Assembly: GCA_034659015.1 (NCBI GenBank)
Contig: JAYEGL010000017.1
Coordinates: forward strand, 186,001 to 250,000
Length of the DNA: 64,000 nt
Direction: 5' to 3'
From: Maricaulis sp034659015
Lineage (GTDB): Bacteria > Pseudomonadota > Alphaproteobacteria > Caulobacterales > Maricaulaceae
This document shows positions 45,464 through 54,400 of the stretch, piece by piece; within the stretch, counting starts at the first letter, position 1, and the number at the start of each line of letters is the position of its first letter. Below the pieces are notes generated by a model. That model was not told where the DNA came from and did not search any database. It saw only the letters and a program-made list of their open reading frames with translations. The translations under genes were made by a program, and so were the position numbers.

Positions 45464-46513
45464 ATGTTCGTGCGTGATCTCTGGTATTTCGGCGCCCTGT
45501 CGAGCGAGCTCAAACCGGGCCGGCATCTCCATCGCGAGCTGCTGGGACAACCGATCCTGTTCGGCCGCGACCACACCGGCAAAGCCTATGCGCTGAAGGA
45601 TATCTGTCCGCACCGCGGCATTCTCCTGTCCGGCGGCGAGGCCCGGCAGCATGACGGCGAGACCCATGTGGAATGCCCCTATCACGGCTGGCGTTTCCGC
45701 ACGGACGGGTCCTGCGCGGCGATTCCCTCGCTGACGGCCGAGCAGGCGAAGGCGATGGACCTGTCGAAGATCCGCACCCGCGCCTTCCCGGTGCACGAGG
45801 ACCAGGGCCTGATCTGGATCTACCATGCCCGCGAGGAGGACGCCGACAAGCCGCCGGCCGTCGAGCCGCCGAAGCTGGATATTCCCGAGGGCGAGACGCC
45901 GCGCCTGGTCGTGCACGACGTGTTCAACTGCCATGTCGACCATGCCGTGATCGGCCTGATGGACCCGGCACACATTCCCTATATCCACCGGCAATGGTGG
46001 TGGCGTTCGGCCAAGTCGGTCCACGAGAAGGAAAAGGCGTTCGGCCCGGTCGAGCGTGGCTTCTCGATGCTGCCGCACACCCCGTCGAAGAATTCCTATC
46101 TCTACCGCCTGCTGGGCGAGCCGCAGACCGAGATCCGCTTCCAGCTGCCCGGCCTGCGCACCGAATACGTCCATGCCGGCGGCAAGCACTTCACCGGTTT
46201 CACCGCCGTGACGCCGACCAATGAGACCTCGACCGCGATCACCATCGTGGTCTACTGGAACCACCCGCTGATCCACGCCATCCCGAATTTCCTTCTGAAG
46301 ATGGGAATTTCCACCTTTGTCGGTCAGGACCGCGATGCCGTGAACGCCCAGCAGGCCGGCCTGGCTTACGATCCCAATCTGATGCTGATCCACGATGCCG
46401 ATGTGCAGGCGAAATGGTATTTCGCCCTCAAGCGGGCCTGGGAAAAGCACCGCGACACGGGCGAGGATTTCAGGAACCCCGTCAAACCCGCCACCCTGCG
46501 CTGGAGAAGCTGA
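45464..46513 (+). CDS. Rieske 2Fe-2S aromatic-ring-hydroxylating oxygenase, large subunit type
   Basis: A 349-residue VanA/PobA-like oxygenase. The Rieske cluster ligands are Cys48/His50 (CPHRG) and Cys71/His74 (CPYHGW). The mononuclear iron site is expected in NCHVDHAVIGLMDPAHIPYIH, read as NCHVDHA and DPAHIPYIH. Substrate is unknown, and no reductase gene is adjacent, so it must share one. Its TGA overlaps the ATG of the next gene by one base. Confidence 0.9.
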   Translation: MFVRDLWYFGALSSELKPGRHLHRELLGQPILFGRDHTGKAYALKDICPHRGILLSGGEARQHDGETHVECPYHGWRFRTDGSCAAIPSLTAEQAKAMDLSKIRTRAFPVHEDQGLIWIYHAREEDADKPPAVEPPKLDIPEGETPRLVVHDVFNCHVDHAVIGLMDPAHIPYIHRQWWWRSAKSVHEKEKAFGPVERGFSMLPHTPSKNSYLYRLLGEPQTEIRFQLPGLRTEYVHAGGKHFTGFTAVTPTNETSTAITIVVYWNHPLIHAIPNFLLKMGISTFVGQDRDAVNAQQAGLAYDPNLMLIHDADVQAKWYFALKRAWEKHRDTGEDFRNPVKPATLRWRS

Positions 46514-46725
46514 TGACACTCGACACGGTCCTCACCGGACTGCTCTACATCGCCATGGTGGCCGTGGTCGCCGTGCTCGCCTTCGGCATCATCAATCTCT
46601 ACCGGGGCGACGAGAAGGCACGCTCGCGCTCGAACAAGCTGATGCGCCTGCGCGTCGTGCTGCAGTTCACGGCGATCCTGATCATCGTGGCGATCTTCCT
46701 GGTGCGCGAGAATTTCGGAGGCTGA
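46513..46725 (+). CDS. HIG1-domain twin-transmembrane protein
   Basis: A 70-residue protein with two transmembrane helices (about 5-25 and 45-63) and a loop KLMRLRVVLQ that fits the RxRxxxQ core of HIG1 proteins. Mitochondrial members stabilise respiratory supercomplexes; alphaproteobacterial ones are their likely relatives. It is coupled to the Rieske gene (1-bp overlap) and precedes the cobalamin adenosyltransferase gene, a pairing common in alphaproteobacteria. Confidence 0.85.
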   Translation: MTLDTVLTGLLYIAMVAVVAVLAFGIINLYRGDEKARSRSNKLMRLRVVLQFTAILIIVAIFLVRENFGG

Positions 46726-46730
46726 CTTTC

Positions 46731-46890
46731 CTCCCCGCCCCGGCGGGGAGGGGGACCGCGCCAAAGGCGTGGTGGAGGGGCCGCCGCGCGAGCGGCGGTC
46801 AGTTCACATCCGCCCTCCTCCGCCTTCGGCTCCGGAGCCCCTTCGACCCGATGCTGCGCATCGGCCCACTTCCCCACTCGCGTGGGGAAG
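46731..46890. repeat. Intergenic repeat family B, copy 2, inverted orientation
   Basis: Read on the minus strand it follows 10728-10898 step by step: CTTCCCC..GGGGAAG hairpin, GTGGGCCGATGCGCAGCA, GGGTCGAAGGGG, CTCCGGAGCC, CCCCTCCACCACGCC and a closing CTCCCCGCC hairpin. It separates the HIG1 and cobalamin genes that are usually adjacent, suggesting insertion. No gene or cobalamin riboswitch is seen in 46726-46937. Confidence 0.82.
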
Positions 46891-46937
46891 AGAACGACGC
46901 CTTTGCTTGCGTCTCCGGGAAGGTTAAACACACCCCC

Positions 46938-47513
46938 ATGGTCCGGCTGACGAAAATCTACACCCGCACCGGCGATGCCGGAAAGACCCGGCTCGGCGAC
47001 ATGTCCGAGACGGTGAAGCACGACCTGCGCGTCGAGGCGTATGGCGATATCGACGAAACGAATGCCAGCCTGGGGCTGGCGCGCGCGGCGCTGGGGACCG
47101 GGCACGAACTCGACACCGGGCTGGCCCGAATCCAGAACGACCTCTTCGACCTGGGCGCCGATCTGTGCGTTCCGGAAAGCGGGGAGCCACCGGAATTCGA
47201 ACCGCTGCGCATGACGGCGGCCCAGGTCAAACACCTGGAGACCGAGATCGACCGGCTGAACGCGCGCCTGGAGCCGCTGAATTCCTTCATCCTGCCTGCC
47301 GGCACCGAGGCGGCGGCGCGACTGCACGCCGCGCGCACGGTCTGCCGCCGCGCCGAACGCAAGATCACGGCCCTGGCCGCATCCGGGGCGACCGTGAACG
47401 CCGAGGCCCTGAAATACGCCAACCGGCTGTCCGACCTGCTGTTCGTGATGGCCCGGACCGCCAATCTCGATGCCGGGGGCGATGTGCTCTGGGTGCCGGG
47501 CAAAGACCGGTAA
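46938..47513 (+). CDS. Cob(I)yrinic acid a,c-diamide adenosyltransferase (PduO type)
   Basis: A 191-residue trimeric enzyme that transfers the adenosyl group of ATP to cob(I)alamin, making coenzyme B12. KIYTRTGDAGKTRLGD is the ATP-binding signature, and RTVCRRAERKI with YANRLSDLLFVMAR completes the active site. The ATG at 46938 gives the standard length. The Shine-Dalgarno is weak (GGAAGG, 14 bases away). A repeat of family B lies directly upstream. Confidence 0.95.
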   Translation: MVRLTKIYTRTGDAGKTRLGDMSETVKHDLRVEAYGDIDETNASLGLARAALGTGHELDTGLARIQNDLFDLGADLCVPESGEPPEFEPLRMTAAQVKHLETEIDRLNARLEPLNSFILPAGTEAAARLHAARTVCRRAERKITALAASGATVNAEALKYANRLSDLLFVMARTANLDAGGDVLWVPGKDR

Positions 47514-47624
47514 AACGCGTTATTCTTTCCGCCCGGGAAACACGAAAGTGAACGCAAGCCGGTCGACATGCGTTTCACAACCCCTATCTCTGGCTGCGAC
47601 ATTTCAGCTCATACGGAGACCCGC

Positions 47625-48221
47625 ATGACCCGCTTTCTGACTACCGCCCTTACCGGCACCGCCGCCCTGGCCCTGATCGGCGCCGCCGCCCAGGCCGAGC
47701 CGGTGCCCTTCGAATTCGACAAGTCGCACACCATCATCCAGGCCAGCTGGGATCACCAGGGCTATTCCACCCAGTCGCTCCAGTTCACCGATTATGACGG
47801 CACGCTGGAGCTCGACCTGGAGACCCCGTCGGCCTCCACTGTCGACATCACCTTCAACCTGATCGACGGCTTCTGGGTCGGCGCGAACCAGGACCGCTTC
47901 ATCGGTCACCTGAACTCGGGCGACTTCTTCGAGACCGAAACCCACCCGACCGCGCATTTCGTCGCGACCGGTTTCGAGACCGAGGACGGCGAGACCGGCA
48001 CGATGACCGGCGATCTGACCATGAATGGCATCACCAACCCGGTGACGCTGGACGTGACGCTCAACAAGGTCGGCGAGACCCAGGAGGGCGACACCAAGGC
48101 CGGCTTCACGGCGACCGGCTCGCTGATGCGGTCGGAGTGGGATATGGGCTTTGCCGTGCCCTACGTGTCCGACGAGATCGAGCTCTTCATCTCCACGGAA
48201 CTGGTCGCCGCGGGCGAATAG
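47625..48221 (+). CDS. YceI family periplasmic lipid-binding protein
   Basis: A 198-residue secreted protein. After a signal peptide ending AAQAEP, it shows FEFDKSHTIIQASWDHQGYS, LNSGDFFETETHPTAHF and LTMNGITNPVTLDVTLNK, all typical of YceI lipocalin-like barrels that bind isoprenoid chains. Its terminator follows. It begins 111 bp after the adenosyltransferase gene. Confidence 0.95.
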   Translation: MTRFLTTALTGTAALALIGAAAQAEPVPFEFDKSHTIIQASWDHQGYSTQSLQFTDYDGTLELDLETPSASTVDITFNLIDGFWVGANQDRFIGHLNSGDFFETETHPTAHFVATGFETEDGETGTMTGDLTMNGITNPVTLDVTLNKVGETQEGDTKAGFTATGSLMRSEWDMGFAVPYVSDEIELFISTELVAAGE

Positions 48222-48247
48222 GCCACGTCCGGCAAGGCCATCGACCG

Positions 48248-48279
48248 AAAAGGGCATGTCAGATCGACATGCCCTTTTT
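48248..48279 (+). terminator. Rho-independent terminator of the yceI gene
   Basis: AAGGGCATGTC / GACATGCCCTT with a 5-base loop and a T run, about 28 bp after the stop. As the flanks are A- and T-rich it may also serve the converging gene. Confidence 0.88.
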
Positions 48280-48305
48280 GCTGCAGCGTGCTTTGAAGAC
48301 GTCCG

Positions 48306-49790
48306 CTACCGGGATGTCCGGGGGCTTGACCAGAGGCACACCGTCAGGATGGCGAACAGGGATGTCAGGGTGAGGGTCACGCCTTCCAGCTCGTCCACGG
48401 GCATCTCGTCGATGAAGATGGTTTCCGTGCGCCACATCATGGAATTCGTCCAGAATAGCCAGGCGAGCGCCAGCGTCGCGCCGAGCGCGACCAACGCCAG
48501 GAACAGTCGCCCGGTCAGGCGGATGGGGCCCCGGCCAACGGGCCGCAAGCTCAGGACGCGCTTGCCAGCGAGATGTCCGGCAACCAGCCAGTACACGCAG
48601 ATCAGAGCCGCCATCCCCAGCCCCCAGCTGGCCCAGGCCAGCCGGTGCGTCAGTGAAACGGCTTCATTGCAACGGGCATTACCGGCCTCGCTGTCCATCA
48701 GGCCGAGCCACGCACAACTCAGATCGAAATCGAGCTGGGCGCCGGACGTCGCATTGGTGAGAAAATAGAATCCGTCGCCGGTTTCGGGCCGGATGTAGAT
48801 CTGCCCGTTCCAGGACGAGTTGTTTCCGCCGTGCCCGACCAGTATCCCGTCGGACGTCTCCCAGCGCGAATAGCTCATGGCGAAGAGCGGATTGGGTCCG
48901 GTGGGCGTGAAGGCCTGCGCCAGACTGTCGGCGTCCAGCACGCCCCCACCATCGATGTGCGCCAGCAGGAAGCGCTCGATATCGCCGGCAGAGGCATACC
49001 CGCCCGCCGCCGACAGCGCGACATCGCGCAAGTCCTCGATGGGCCGGCGATAATAGTTGAACGCTTGCGACACGGTGGGCAGCCGCGCGGGATCGAAACC
49101 GGATGCCGACATGCCGAGCGGAGACAGCACCCGTTCACGGACGGCCGTGTCGAAATCCTGCCTCGTCACGGTTTCGACCAGGATTTGCAGCAGGACATAT
49201 CCGCCACCGGAGTAACGCCGGGTTTCTCCGGGTTGATAGACGACACGGATCGGCGCGAAGGCTTCGCTGAGCTCGACAGCATCAGCAGGTTGCTCTTCAT
49301 GATCGCCATAGCCGCCATACCCCGGCTGGTTGGTCCCGGCCGTGTGCTGCAGAAGCCGCCGGACAGTCACGGCTTCCGGATCGCGCCCGCCATAGTCCGG
49401 CTCATAGGGCAAATCATAGTCTGACAAGGGGGCGTCCAGATCGATCAGCCCGTCCCGGGACAGGCTCAGAAGGGTCCAGACCGTCAGAGGCTTCGAGATC
49501 GATCCGAGATTGAACGCCGTCGCATCCGTGACCGGAGCACCCTCATCGCTCGAGCGGCCCGTCCGCGCGCGCCACACCACCCGACCGTCCCGGATCGCAC
49601 CCGCCGCAACGCCCGCAATCGAGTAGCGGTCCATGGCGTGGTCCAGAACAGCATCCAGATGGGCCGCCATGTCGGCATCGCTGCTGCCCGGCTCCAGTTC
49701 ACGGATTTGCCGGAGCCCTGTCACGGACAAGACGGCGCTTAAAACCAAAACGGCCAGACAAACGGCCCTCAACTTCATCATTGGCGACAT
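48306..49790 (-). CDS. Beta-lactamase-fold serine hydrolase with C-terminal membrane helices
   Basis: A 494-residue protein. The N-terminal signal anchor is followed by the class C/PBP4-like fold: SxxK is SISK, the Tyr motif is YSGGGY, and the third motif is HGGNNSSWNG. Residues about 375-480 carry three transmembrane helices. Such proteins are peptidases or esterases rather than true beta-lactamases. AGGA precedes the ATG at 49790. It is divergent from padR, across an AT-rich dyad, and may be the regulated target. Confidence 0.87.
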   Translation of the reverse strand: MSPMMKLRAVCLAVLVLSAVLSVTGLRQIRELEPGSSDADMAAHLDAVLDHAMDRYSIAGVAAGAIRDGRVVWRARTGRSSDEGAPVTDATAFNLGSISKPLTVWTLLSLSRDGLIDLDAPLSDYDLPYEPDYGGRDPEAVTVRRLLQHTAGTNQPGYGGYGDHEEQPADAVELSEAFAPIRVVYQPGETRRYSGGGYVLLQILVETVTRQDFDTAVRERVLSPLGMSASGFDPARLPTVSQAFNYYRRPIEDLRDVALSAAGGYASAGDIERFLLAHIDGGGVLDADSLAQAFTPTGPNPLFAMSYSRWETSDGILVGHGGNNSSWNGQIYIRPETGDGFYFLTNATSGAQLDFDLSCAWLGLMDSEAGNARCNEAVSLTHRLAWASWGLGMAALICVYWLVAGHLAGKRVLSLRPVGRGPIRLTGRLFLALVALGATLALAWLFWTNSMMWRTETIFIDEMPVDELEGVTLTLTSLFAILTVCLWSSPRTSR

Positions 49791-49833
49791 TTTCGATCCT
49801 TCTCGCGATCACCGTGGCGATACCCATTACTTT

Positions 49834-49857
49834 GTATTGCTATATATATTGCAATAC
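49834..49857. promoter_or_regulatory. Candidate PadR operator
   Basis: GTATTGC and GCAATAC form a perfect 7-bp dyad around TATATATATT, in an AT-rich spot unusual for this genome. It lies 44 bp upstream of the serine-hydrolase start and 48 bp upstream of padR. Confidence 0.6.
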
Positions 49858-49904
49858 CAGTATACAAGCCATAAAAGAGGAGTCGGCAACCGGGCAGGCG
49901 CCTT

Positions 49905-50267
49905 ATGATCGGGACGGAGATGGACGAAATTCTCGACCGCTGGAGCTCGCAGGCTCGCAAAGGGTATTTCGAGATGCTGCTGCTGGCCCGGCTGAAAGCG
50001 GGCCGCGCTTACGGCTACCAGATCGTCGCCAGCCTGAAACAGGCGCCCGGATTTGAAAATCTGGCAGAAGGCACCGTCTACCCGGTTCTGGCCCGCATGA
50101 AGAAGGACGGCCTCGTCACCGCCGAATGGATCGCGGAAGACACCGGCCCGCCGCGCAAATACTACACCGTGACGGATTTGGGCGGGCGGGCACTCCACGC
50201 CATGCAGGAAATCTGGCGCCGCATGGACGAAGTCCTTTTGGCACAATCTACAAAGGAGACGTCCTGA
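49905..50267 (+). CDS. PadR family transcriptional regulator
   Basis: A 120-residue winged-helix repressor. FEMLLLARLKAGRAYGYQIV, LAEGTVYPVLARMKKDGLV and RKYYTVTDLGGRAL are the family's helix-turn-helix and wing, followed by a dimerisation helix. It precedes the HAAS gene with a 1-bp stop-start overlap, the classic pairing. It probably represses its own operon and perhaps the divergent serine hydrolase through the dyad at 49834-49857. An ATG at 49920 is a weaker alternative start. Confidence 0.93.
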   Translation: MIGTEMDEILDRWSSQARKGYFEMLLLARLKAGRAYGYQIVASLKQAPGFENLAEGTVYPVLARMKKDGLVTAEWIAEDTGPPRKYYTVTDLGGRALHAMQEIWRRMDEVLLAQSTKETS

Positions 50268-50818
50268 TGCATCTGACCGTGGAGTTCACGACGCTCGAAG
50301 CACGCCGCCTCTGGACAGACTTCCTGAAGCGGCTCGATTGGTCCAATCGCCATTTGGCCGGCCCGGAACGCGAGGAAGCGAACGCCGAGGCCATCGCTCA
50401 CATTGCCGAACATCTGGCGGCATCGGACCTTGAAAACGAGACCGACCGGCTGCGCGAGGCCCTCAACCGGTTTGGCGTTCTGCCGGCACCTCCGCCAGGA
50501 TGGCGCAAACCCCTCGCCATTGGCCTGCACTACCTGGCCATCATGGTAATCGGCGCAAGCGGTCTGGTCATTCTGACGCTGTTGCATATGACCGTGATGG
50601 AGGTGTTCAACCCGACCTCGGTCGGCCTCTACATGTACCCGGAAGACAGGGTTCTGACCCTTTCCTATGAAACGCAGACCGGCGCACGTGAACTTCTCGG
50701 CGCCTGGTTTATCCCGACCCTGTTGTCGGTTTCAGCCCTGGCCGGCGCCGGCCTTTACGGGCTCTGGCGCGTCGCACTCTCGCCGGACGGCCCTGTCTCC
50801 CGCTGGATGAAGCCGTAG
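50267..50818 (+). CDS. HAAS-domain membrane protein coupled to PadR
   Basis: A 183-residue protein. Residues about 1-75 form a helical HAAS-like domain (FLKRLDWSNRHLAGPEREEA, AHIAEHLAASDLENETDRL, EALNRFG) that in related proteins signals to PadR partners. Two transmembrane helices follow (about 85-108 and 147-167). It overlaps padR by one base. It may sense an envelope condition and relay it to PadR; that is inference from the pairing. Confidence 0.78.
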   Translation: MHLTVEFTTLEARRLWTDFLKRLDWSNRHLAGPEREEANAEAIAHIAEHLAASDLENETDRLREALNRFGVLPAPPPGWRKPLAIGLHYLAIMVIGASGLVILTLLHMTVMEVFNPTSVGLYMYPEDRVLTLSYETQTGARELLGAWFIPTLLSVSALAGAGLYGLWRVALSPDGPVSRWMKP

Positions 50819-51140
50819 GCCGAGGGCGCCCACGCCCGCGCAACTCCCGGCGGAAAAACCGGACAGGAAACATACCGAATATTCTTTTATGTGCCGACCC
50901 CAACCGCGCGCGGCCTGCAGCACCTGAGCCTATGAGCCTGCAAAACCCGACCTGGAGAAGGGGCGCGCGAAAAAGCCGGCGGCATGACCCCGCAATACCG
51001 GACACTGTACCGCAGCTGCGAATTGACGCACGCGTAAGCCAGCGTCACGCATTGACTTACCGCACTGGCGAAGGCAGTTTCGCCGCCTATTCTTAGTAGG
51101 TGCGCAGAATATCCCGCGCGCGGCCAACCGGAGCCCCAGC
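50819..51140. other. Intergenic stretch upstream of etfB
   Basis: No gene is seen. TTGACG (51023) and TTGACT (51052) could be -35 boxes for etfB, but no well-spaced -10 is convincing. AACCGGAG lies nine bases before the etfB start. Confidence 0.4.
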
Positions 51141-51890
51141 ATGAAGATTCTCGTCCCCGTCAAACGGGTCGTCGATTACAACGTGAAGGTCCGCGTGAAG
51201 CCCGATCAAACGGGCGTCGACCTCGCGAACGTGAAGATGTCCATGAACCCCTTCTGCGAGATCGCTGTGGAAGAAGCGATCCGCCTGAAGGAAAAGGGCG
51301 TTGCCGAAGAAATCATCGTCGTGTCCATCGGACCGGCGCAGGCGCAGGAAACCCTGCGCACCGGCCTCGCCATGGGCGCCGATCGCGGCATCCTGATCCA
51401 GACCGACGAGACGGTCGAACCGCTCGCCGTTGCCAAGCTGCTCAAGGCCGTGGTCGAGGAAGAGAAGCCGGAACTCGTCCTGCTGGGCAAGCAGGCGATC
51501 GACGACGACAACAACCAGACCGGCCAGATGCTCGCCGCGCTGCTCGACTGGCCGCAGGGCACCTTCGCCTCCAAGGTGGAGATCGCCGACGGCAAGGCCA
51601 CCGTGACCCGCGAGATCGATGGCGGCCTGCAGACGATCGCGCTGCAGATGCCGGCCATCGTCACCACGGACCTGCGCCTCAACGAGCCGCGCTACGCCTC
51701 CCTGCCGAACATCATGAAGGCCAAGCGCAAGCCGATCGACACCAAGTCGCCCGACGACTACGGCGTCGACATCGCCAAGCGCCTGGACGTGGTGAAGGTC
51801 ACCGAGCCGCCCAAGCGCGAAGCCGGCATCAAGGTCGAGAGCGTCGCCGAGCTGGTCGACAAGCTGAAGAATGAAGCGGGGGTGATCTGA
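51141..51890 (+). CDS. etfB: Electron transfer flavoprotein, beta subunit
   Basis: A 249-residue subunit binding AMP in the EtfAB heterodimer, which carries electrons from acyl-CoA dehydrogenases to ETF:ubiquinone oxidoreductase. It begins MKILVPVKRVVDYNVKVRVK, contains MNPFCEIAVEEAIRLKEKG and the signature LRLNEPRYASLPNIMKAKRK. It is 2 bp upstream of etfA and co-transcribed. Confidence 0.98.
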   Translation: MKILVPVKRVVDYNVKVRVKPDQTGVDLANVKMSMNPFCEIAVEEAIRLKEKGVAEEIIVVSIGPAQAQETLRTGLAMGADRGILIQTDETVEPLAVAKLLKAVVEEEKPELVLLGKQAIDDDNNQTGQMLAALLDWPQGTFASKVEIADGKATVTREIDGGLQTIALQMPAIVTTDLRLNEPRYASLPNIMKAKRKPIDTKSPDDYGVDIAKRLDVVKVTEPPKREAGIKVESVAELVDKLKNEAGVI

Positions 51891-51892
51891 TC

Positions 51893-52822
51893 ATGACGGT
51901 TCTCGTTATTGCCGAACACGACAATGCCGAACTCAACGACGCCACCCGCGCCGTGATCACCGCCGCCAAGGCCCTGGGCGGGGACATCCACGTCCTCGTG
52001 GCCGGCAAGGATGCCGGCGGCGTGGCCGAAGCCGCGTCCAAGCTGGACGGCGTCGCCAAGGTGCTGCACGCCGAGGCCGACGTCTTCGCCTCGCCGACCG
52101 CGGAAGCCATGGACGCCCTCGTCACGCCGATGATGGACGATTACGACGCCGTGCTCGCCGCCGCGTCGACGGTGGGCAAGAACTTCATGCCCCGCGTCGC
52201 CGCCAAGCTCGACGTGATGCAGGTCTCCGACATCTCCGCAGTGGAAAGCGCCGACACGTTCGTGCGCCCGGTCTATGCCGGCAATGCGATGATGACGGTG
52301 AAGTCGAACGACGCGAAGAAGGTCATCACCGTGCGTCCGACCACGTTCGAGAAGGTGGGCGATGGCGGCTCGGCTCCGATCGAGGAAATCGGTGCGGCCT
52401 CCGGCCCGTTCAAGTCGGAATTCGTCTCCGAGGAACTCTCCGAGTCGGATCGTCCGGAACTCACCCAGGCCAAAATCGTCATCTCCGGCGGCCGCGGCAT
52501 GCAGTCCGGCGACAATTTCCAGCTGATCGACAAGATCGCCGACAAGCTGGGCGCCGCCGTCGGTGCCTCGCGCGCGGCCGTCGATGCCGGCTTCGTGCCG
52601 AACGACTACCAGGTCGGCCAGACCGGCAAGGTCGTCGCTCCGGAACTCTACATCGCGGTCGGCATCTCCGGTGCCATCCAGCACCTGGCCGGGATGAAGG
52701 ACTCCAAGGTCATCGTCGCGATCAACAAGGACGAGGAAGCGCCGATCTTCCAGGTCGCCGATTACGGCCTGGTCGCCGACCTGTTCCAGGCCCTGCCGGA
52801 ACTGGACGAAGCGCTCGGCTAG
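51893..52822 (+). CDS. etfA: Electron transfer flavoprotein, alpha subunit
   Basis: A 309-residue FAD-binding subunit. The C-terminal FAD domain shows VGQTGKVVAPELYIAVGISG, AIQHLAGMKDSKVIVAINKD and IFQVADYGLVADLF in order, the family signature. A strong terminator follows 25 bp after the stop, so etfBA forms a two-gene operon. Confidence 0.98.
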   Translation: MTVLVIAEHDNAELNDATRAVITAAKALGGDIHVLVAGKDAGGVAEAASKLDGVAKVLHAEADVFASPTAEAMDALVTPMMDDYDAVLAAASTVGKNFMPRVAAKLDVMQVSDISAVESADTFVRPVYAGNAMMTVKSNDAKKVITVRPTTFEKVGDGGSAPIEEIGAASGPFKSEFVSEELSESDRPELTQAKIVISGGRGMQSGDNFQLIDKIADKLGAAVGASRAAVDAGFVPNDYQVGQTGKVVAPELYIAVGISGAIQHLAGMKDSKVIVAINKDEEAPIFQVADYGLVADLFQALPELDEALG

Positions 52823-52846
52823 CCCCGGCGCCAGACCCGAATGCGA

Positions 52847-52879
52847 AACGCCCGGCCTTCACGGCCGGGCGTTTTTTTT
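52847..52879 (+). terminator. Rho-independent terminator of etfBA
   Basis: AACGCCCGGCC / GGCCGGGCGTT, a perfect 11-bp stem with a 5-base loop and eight T residues. Confidence 0.95.
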
Positions 52880-52888
52880 GGGCCGGGC

Positions 52889-54295
52889 TCAGCGGCGCAG
52901 CAAGTGCATCACAAGCCGCCGCCAGGTTTTCACCCGTGACGGGCGATGCGAGGCCTCGCGCAAGGCCTCCAGGCGTTCCCGGTCCAGCCACACCCCGTCG
53001 CGCATCACACCGGACGGATCACGCAGAACCTGGAAATCCGCGCGCGGATCCGCGGACACCAGGACCAGGTCGGCCCGATAGCCCGGCGCCACCCGCCCCA
53101 GCGCATCGCCCAGGCCCAGCACATCCGCAGGGTTCACGGTCGCCGCCCGCAGCGCCTCGGCCGGGGTCAGACCGGCCTCGACCAGCAATTCCATCTCGCG
53201 CAGCACCGACACGCCGTGCGGCGTCGCCATCACGCCGGCATCGGTTCCCACGACCAGGCGCACGCCGGCGCGATGCATCTCGCCGGTGAAGATCTCGTAG
53301 AAGGTCTGCATGCGGCGGCGACCACCCTCGGTATAGGACGACCAGTAGGCGAAGGTATCGGTCTCGAAACCGGCGGCGACGGGATTATAGCCCTCCATAT
53401 CCGCGCGGCGGATGTGCGCACCGCCTGTCTCGCCGATGAGAGTCAGGTTCTCGTGCACGACCAGGGTCGGGGTCACCGTCGCACCGGCCGCCGCAATCGC
53501 GCGCGCCAGCTGGCGGGCGCGGTCCAGGTCGGTATCGTCCTGCAGCCCGTGCCAGACGATGGATTCGGTGTGCTCGATCGTGGCGAAACCGGCGTCCAGC
53601 GTGACGGCGAAATCCACCGGTTCGGCCGGGTTGCCCTCGGCCGGATGGCCGCTGACGCTCATGCCCAGTTCGCGCGCGGTCTCGACCACGCCGCTCAACG
53701 TCTCGGCGGACAGGTCGGTATAGACCTTGATGTGGCGAAAGCCCCGCCTGTACTGGCGGTGCACCTCCGCCCGGGCTTCCGCGGCGCCGGTCGCCTCGAC
53801 ATGAAGCACGTTCACATGGCGTCCGCCGCGCTCGTTGACGATCGGACCGGACGTGACCAGGCGCGGTCCGAGCAGGGTGCCCGCCTCGATATCGGCAGCC
53901 AGCGACAGATGCGCCGGGAAGCCGGAGAGATTGCGCACCGTGGTGACCCCGTGCACCAGATTGGCGGCCAGATCGGCCTCGTCGAACACATGGACGTGCA
54001 TGTCCATCAGGCCGGGCATCAGCACCTGGCCGCGTCCGTCGATCTCGGTGACGCCCCGGGGAATGCGCGCAGGGTCGATGCGGCCGGCCTCGGCGATAAC
54101 ACCGTCGATCACCAGCACGTCCTGCGGCGGCGTCACGGCATCGGCGACGGGGTCGAGCACCGCGACGTTGCGGAAAAGATAGCCGGCAGTGCGTTCGGGA
54201 ACCGGCTGCAATGCGGCCGGCGATCCGCACGCGGCCAGCATGAGGATGGCGGAAAAACAGGCGATGGCCATCAAGAGCGAAAGGGCACGTAACAT
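52889..54295 (-). CDS. Lipoprotein amidohydrolase
   Basis: A 468-residue exported metal-dependent hydrolase. The lipobox is LMLAA-C. Metal ligands are HVHVF (MDMHVHVFDEAD), HIKVY, SGHPAEG, IEHTES and the Asp in VVGTDAGVM. This is the imidazolonepropionase/prolidase-like branch, often dipeptidases, here surface-lipidated. AAGGAG precedes the ATG at 54295. It lies 105 bp downstream of the AraC-type gene on the same strand and could belong to the phytase operon. Confidence 0.9.
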   Translation of the reverse strand: MLRALSLLMAIACFSAILMLAACGSPAALQPVPERTAGYLFRNVAVLDPVADAVTPPQDVLVIDGVIAEAGRIDPARIPRGVTEIDGRGQVLMPGLMDMHVHVFDEADLAANLVHGVTTVRNLSGFPAHLSLAADIEAGTLLGPRLVTSGPIVNERGGRHVNVLHVEATGAAEARAEVHRQYRRGFRHIKVYTDLSAETLSGVVETARELGMSVSGHPAEGNPAEPVDFAVTLDAGFATIEHTESIVWHGLQDDTDLDRARQLARAIAAAGATVTPTLVVHENLTLIGETGGAHIRRADMEGYNPVAAGFETDTFAYWSSYTEGGRRRMQTFYEIFTGEMHRAGVRLVVGTDAGVMATPHGVSVLREMELLVEAGLTPAEALRAATVNPADVLGLGDALGRVAPGYRADLVLVSADPRADFQVLRDPSGVMRDGVWLDRERLEALREASHRPSRVKTWRRLVMHLLRR

Positions 54296-54400
54296 GCGCG
54301 TCTCCTTGGGTTGTCGGGACGGCATGGGCATGGCGCACGCTCGGATCCGGGTCGTCCGGAATCCGGATTTCGCACGTCCGGAAATTGCCGGACCGGGCTG

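Noticed and set aside
46726..46937. Possible cobalamin riboswitch before the adenosyltransferase gene
   Set aside because: No B12-box (GCCACTG) is present; the stretch is a family B repeat.
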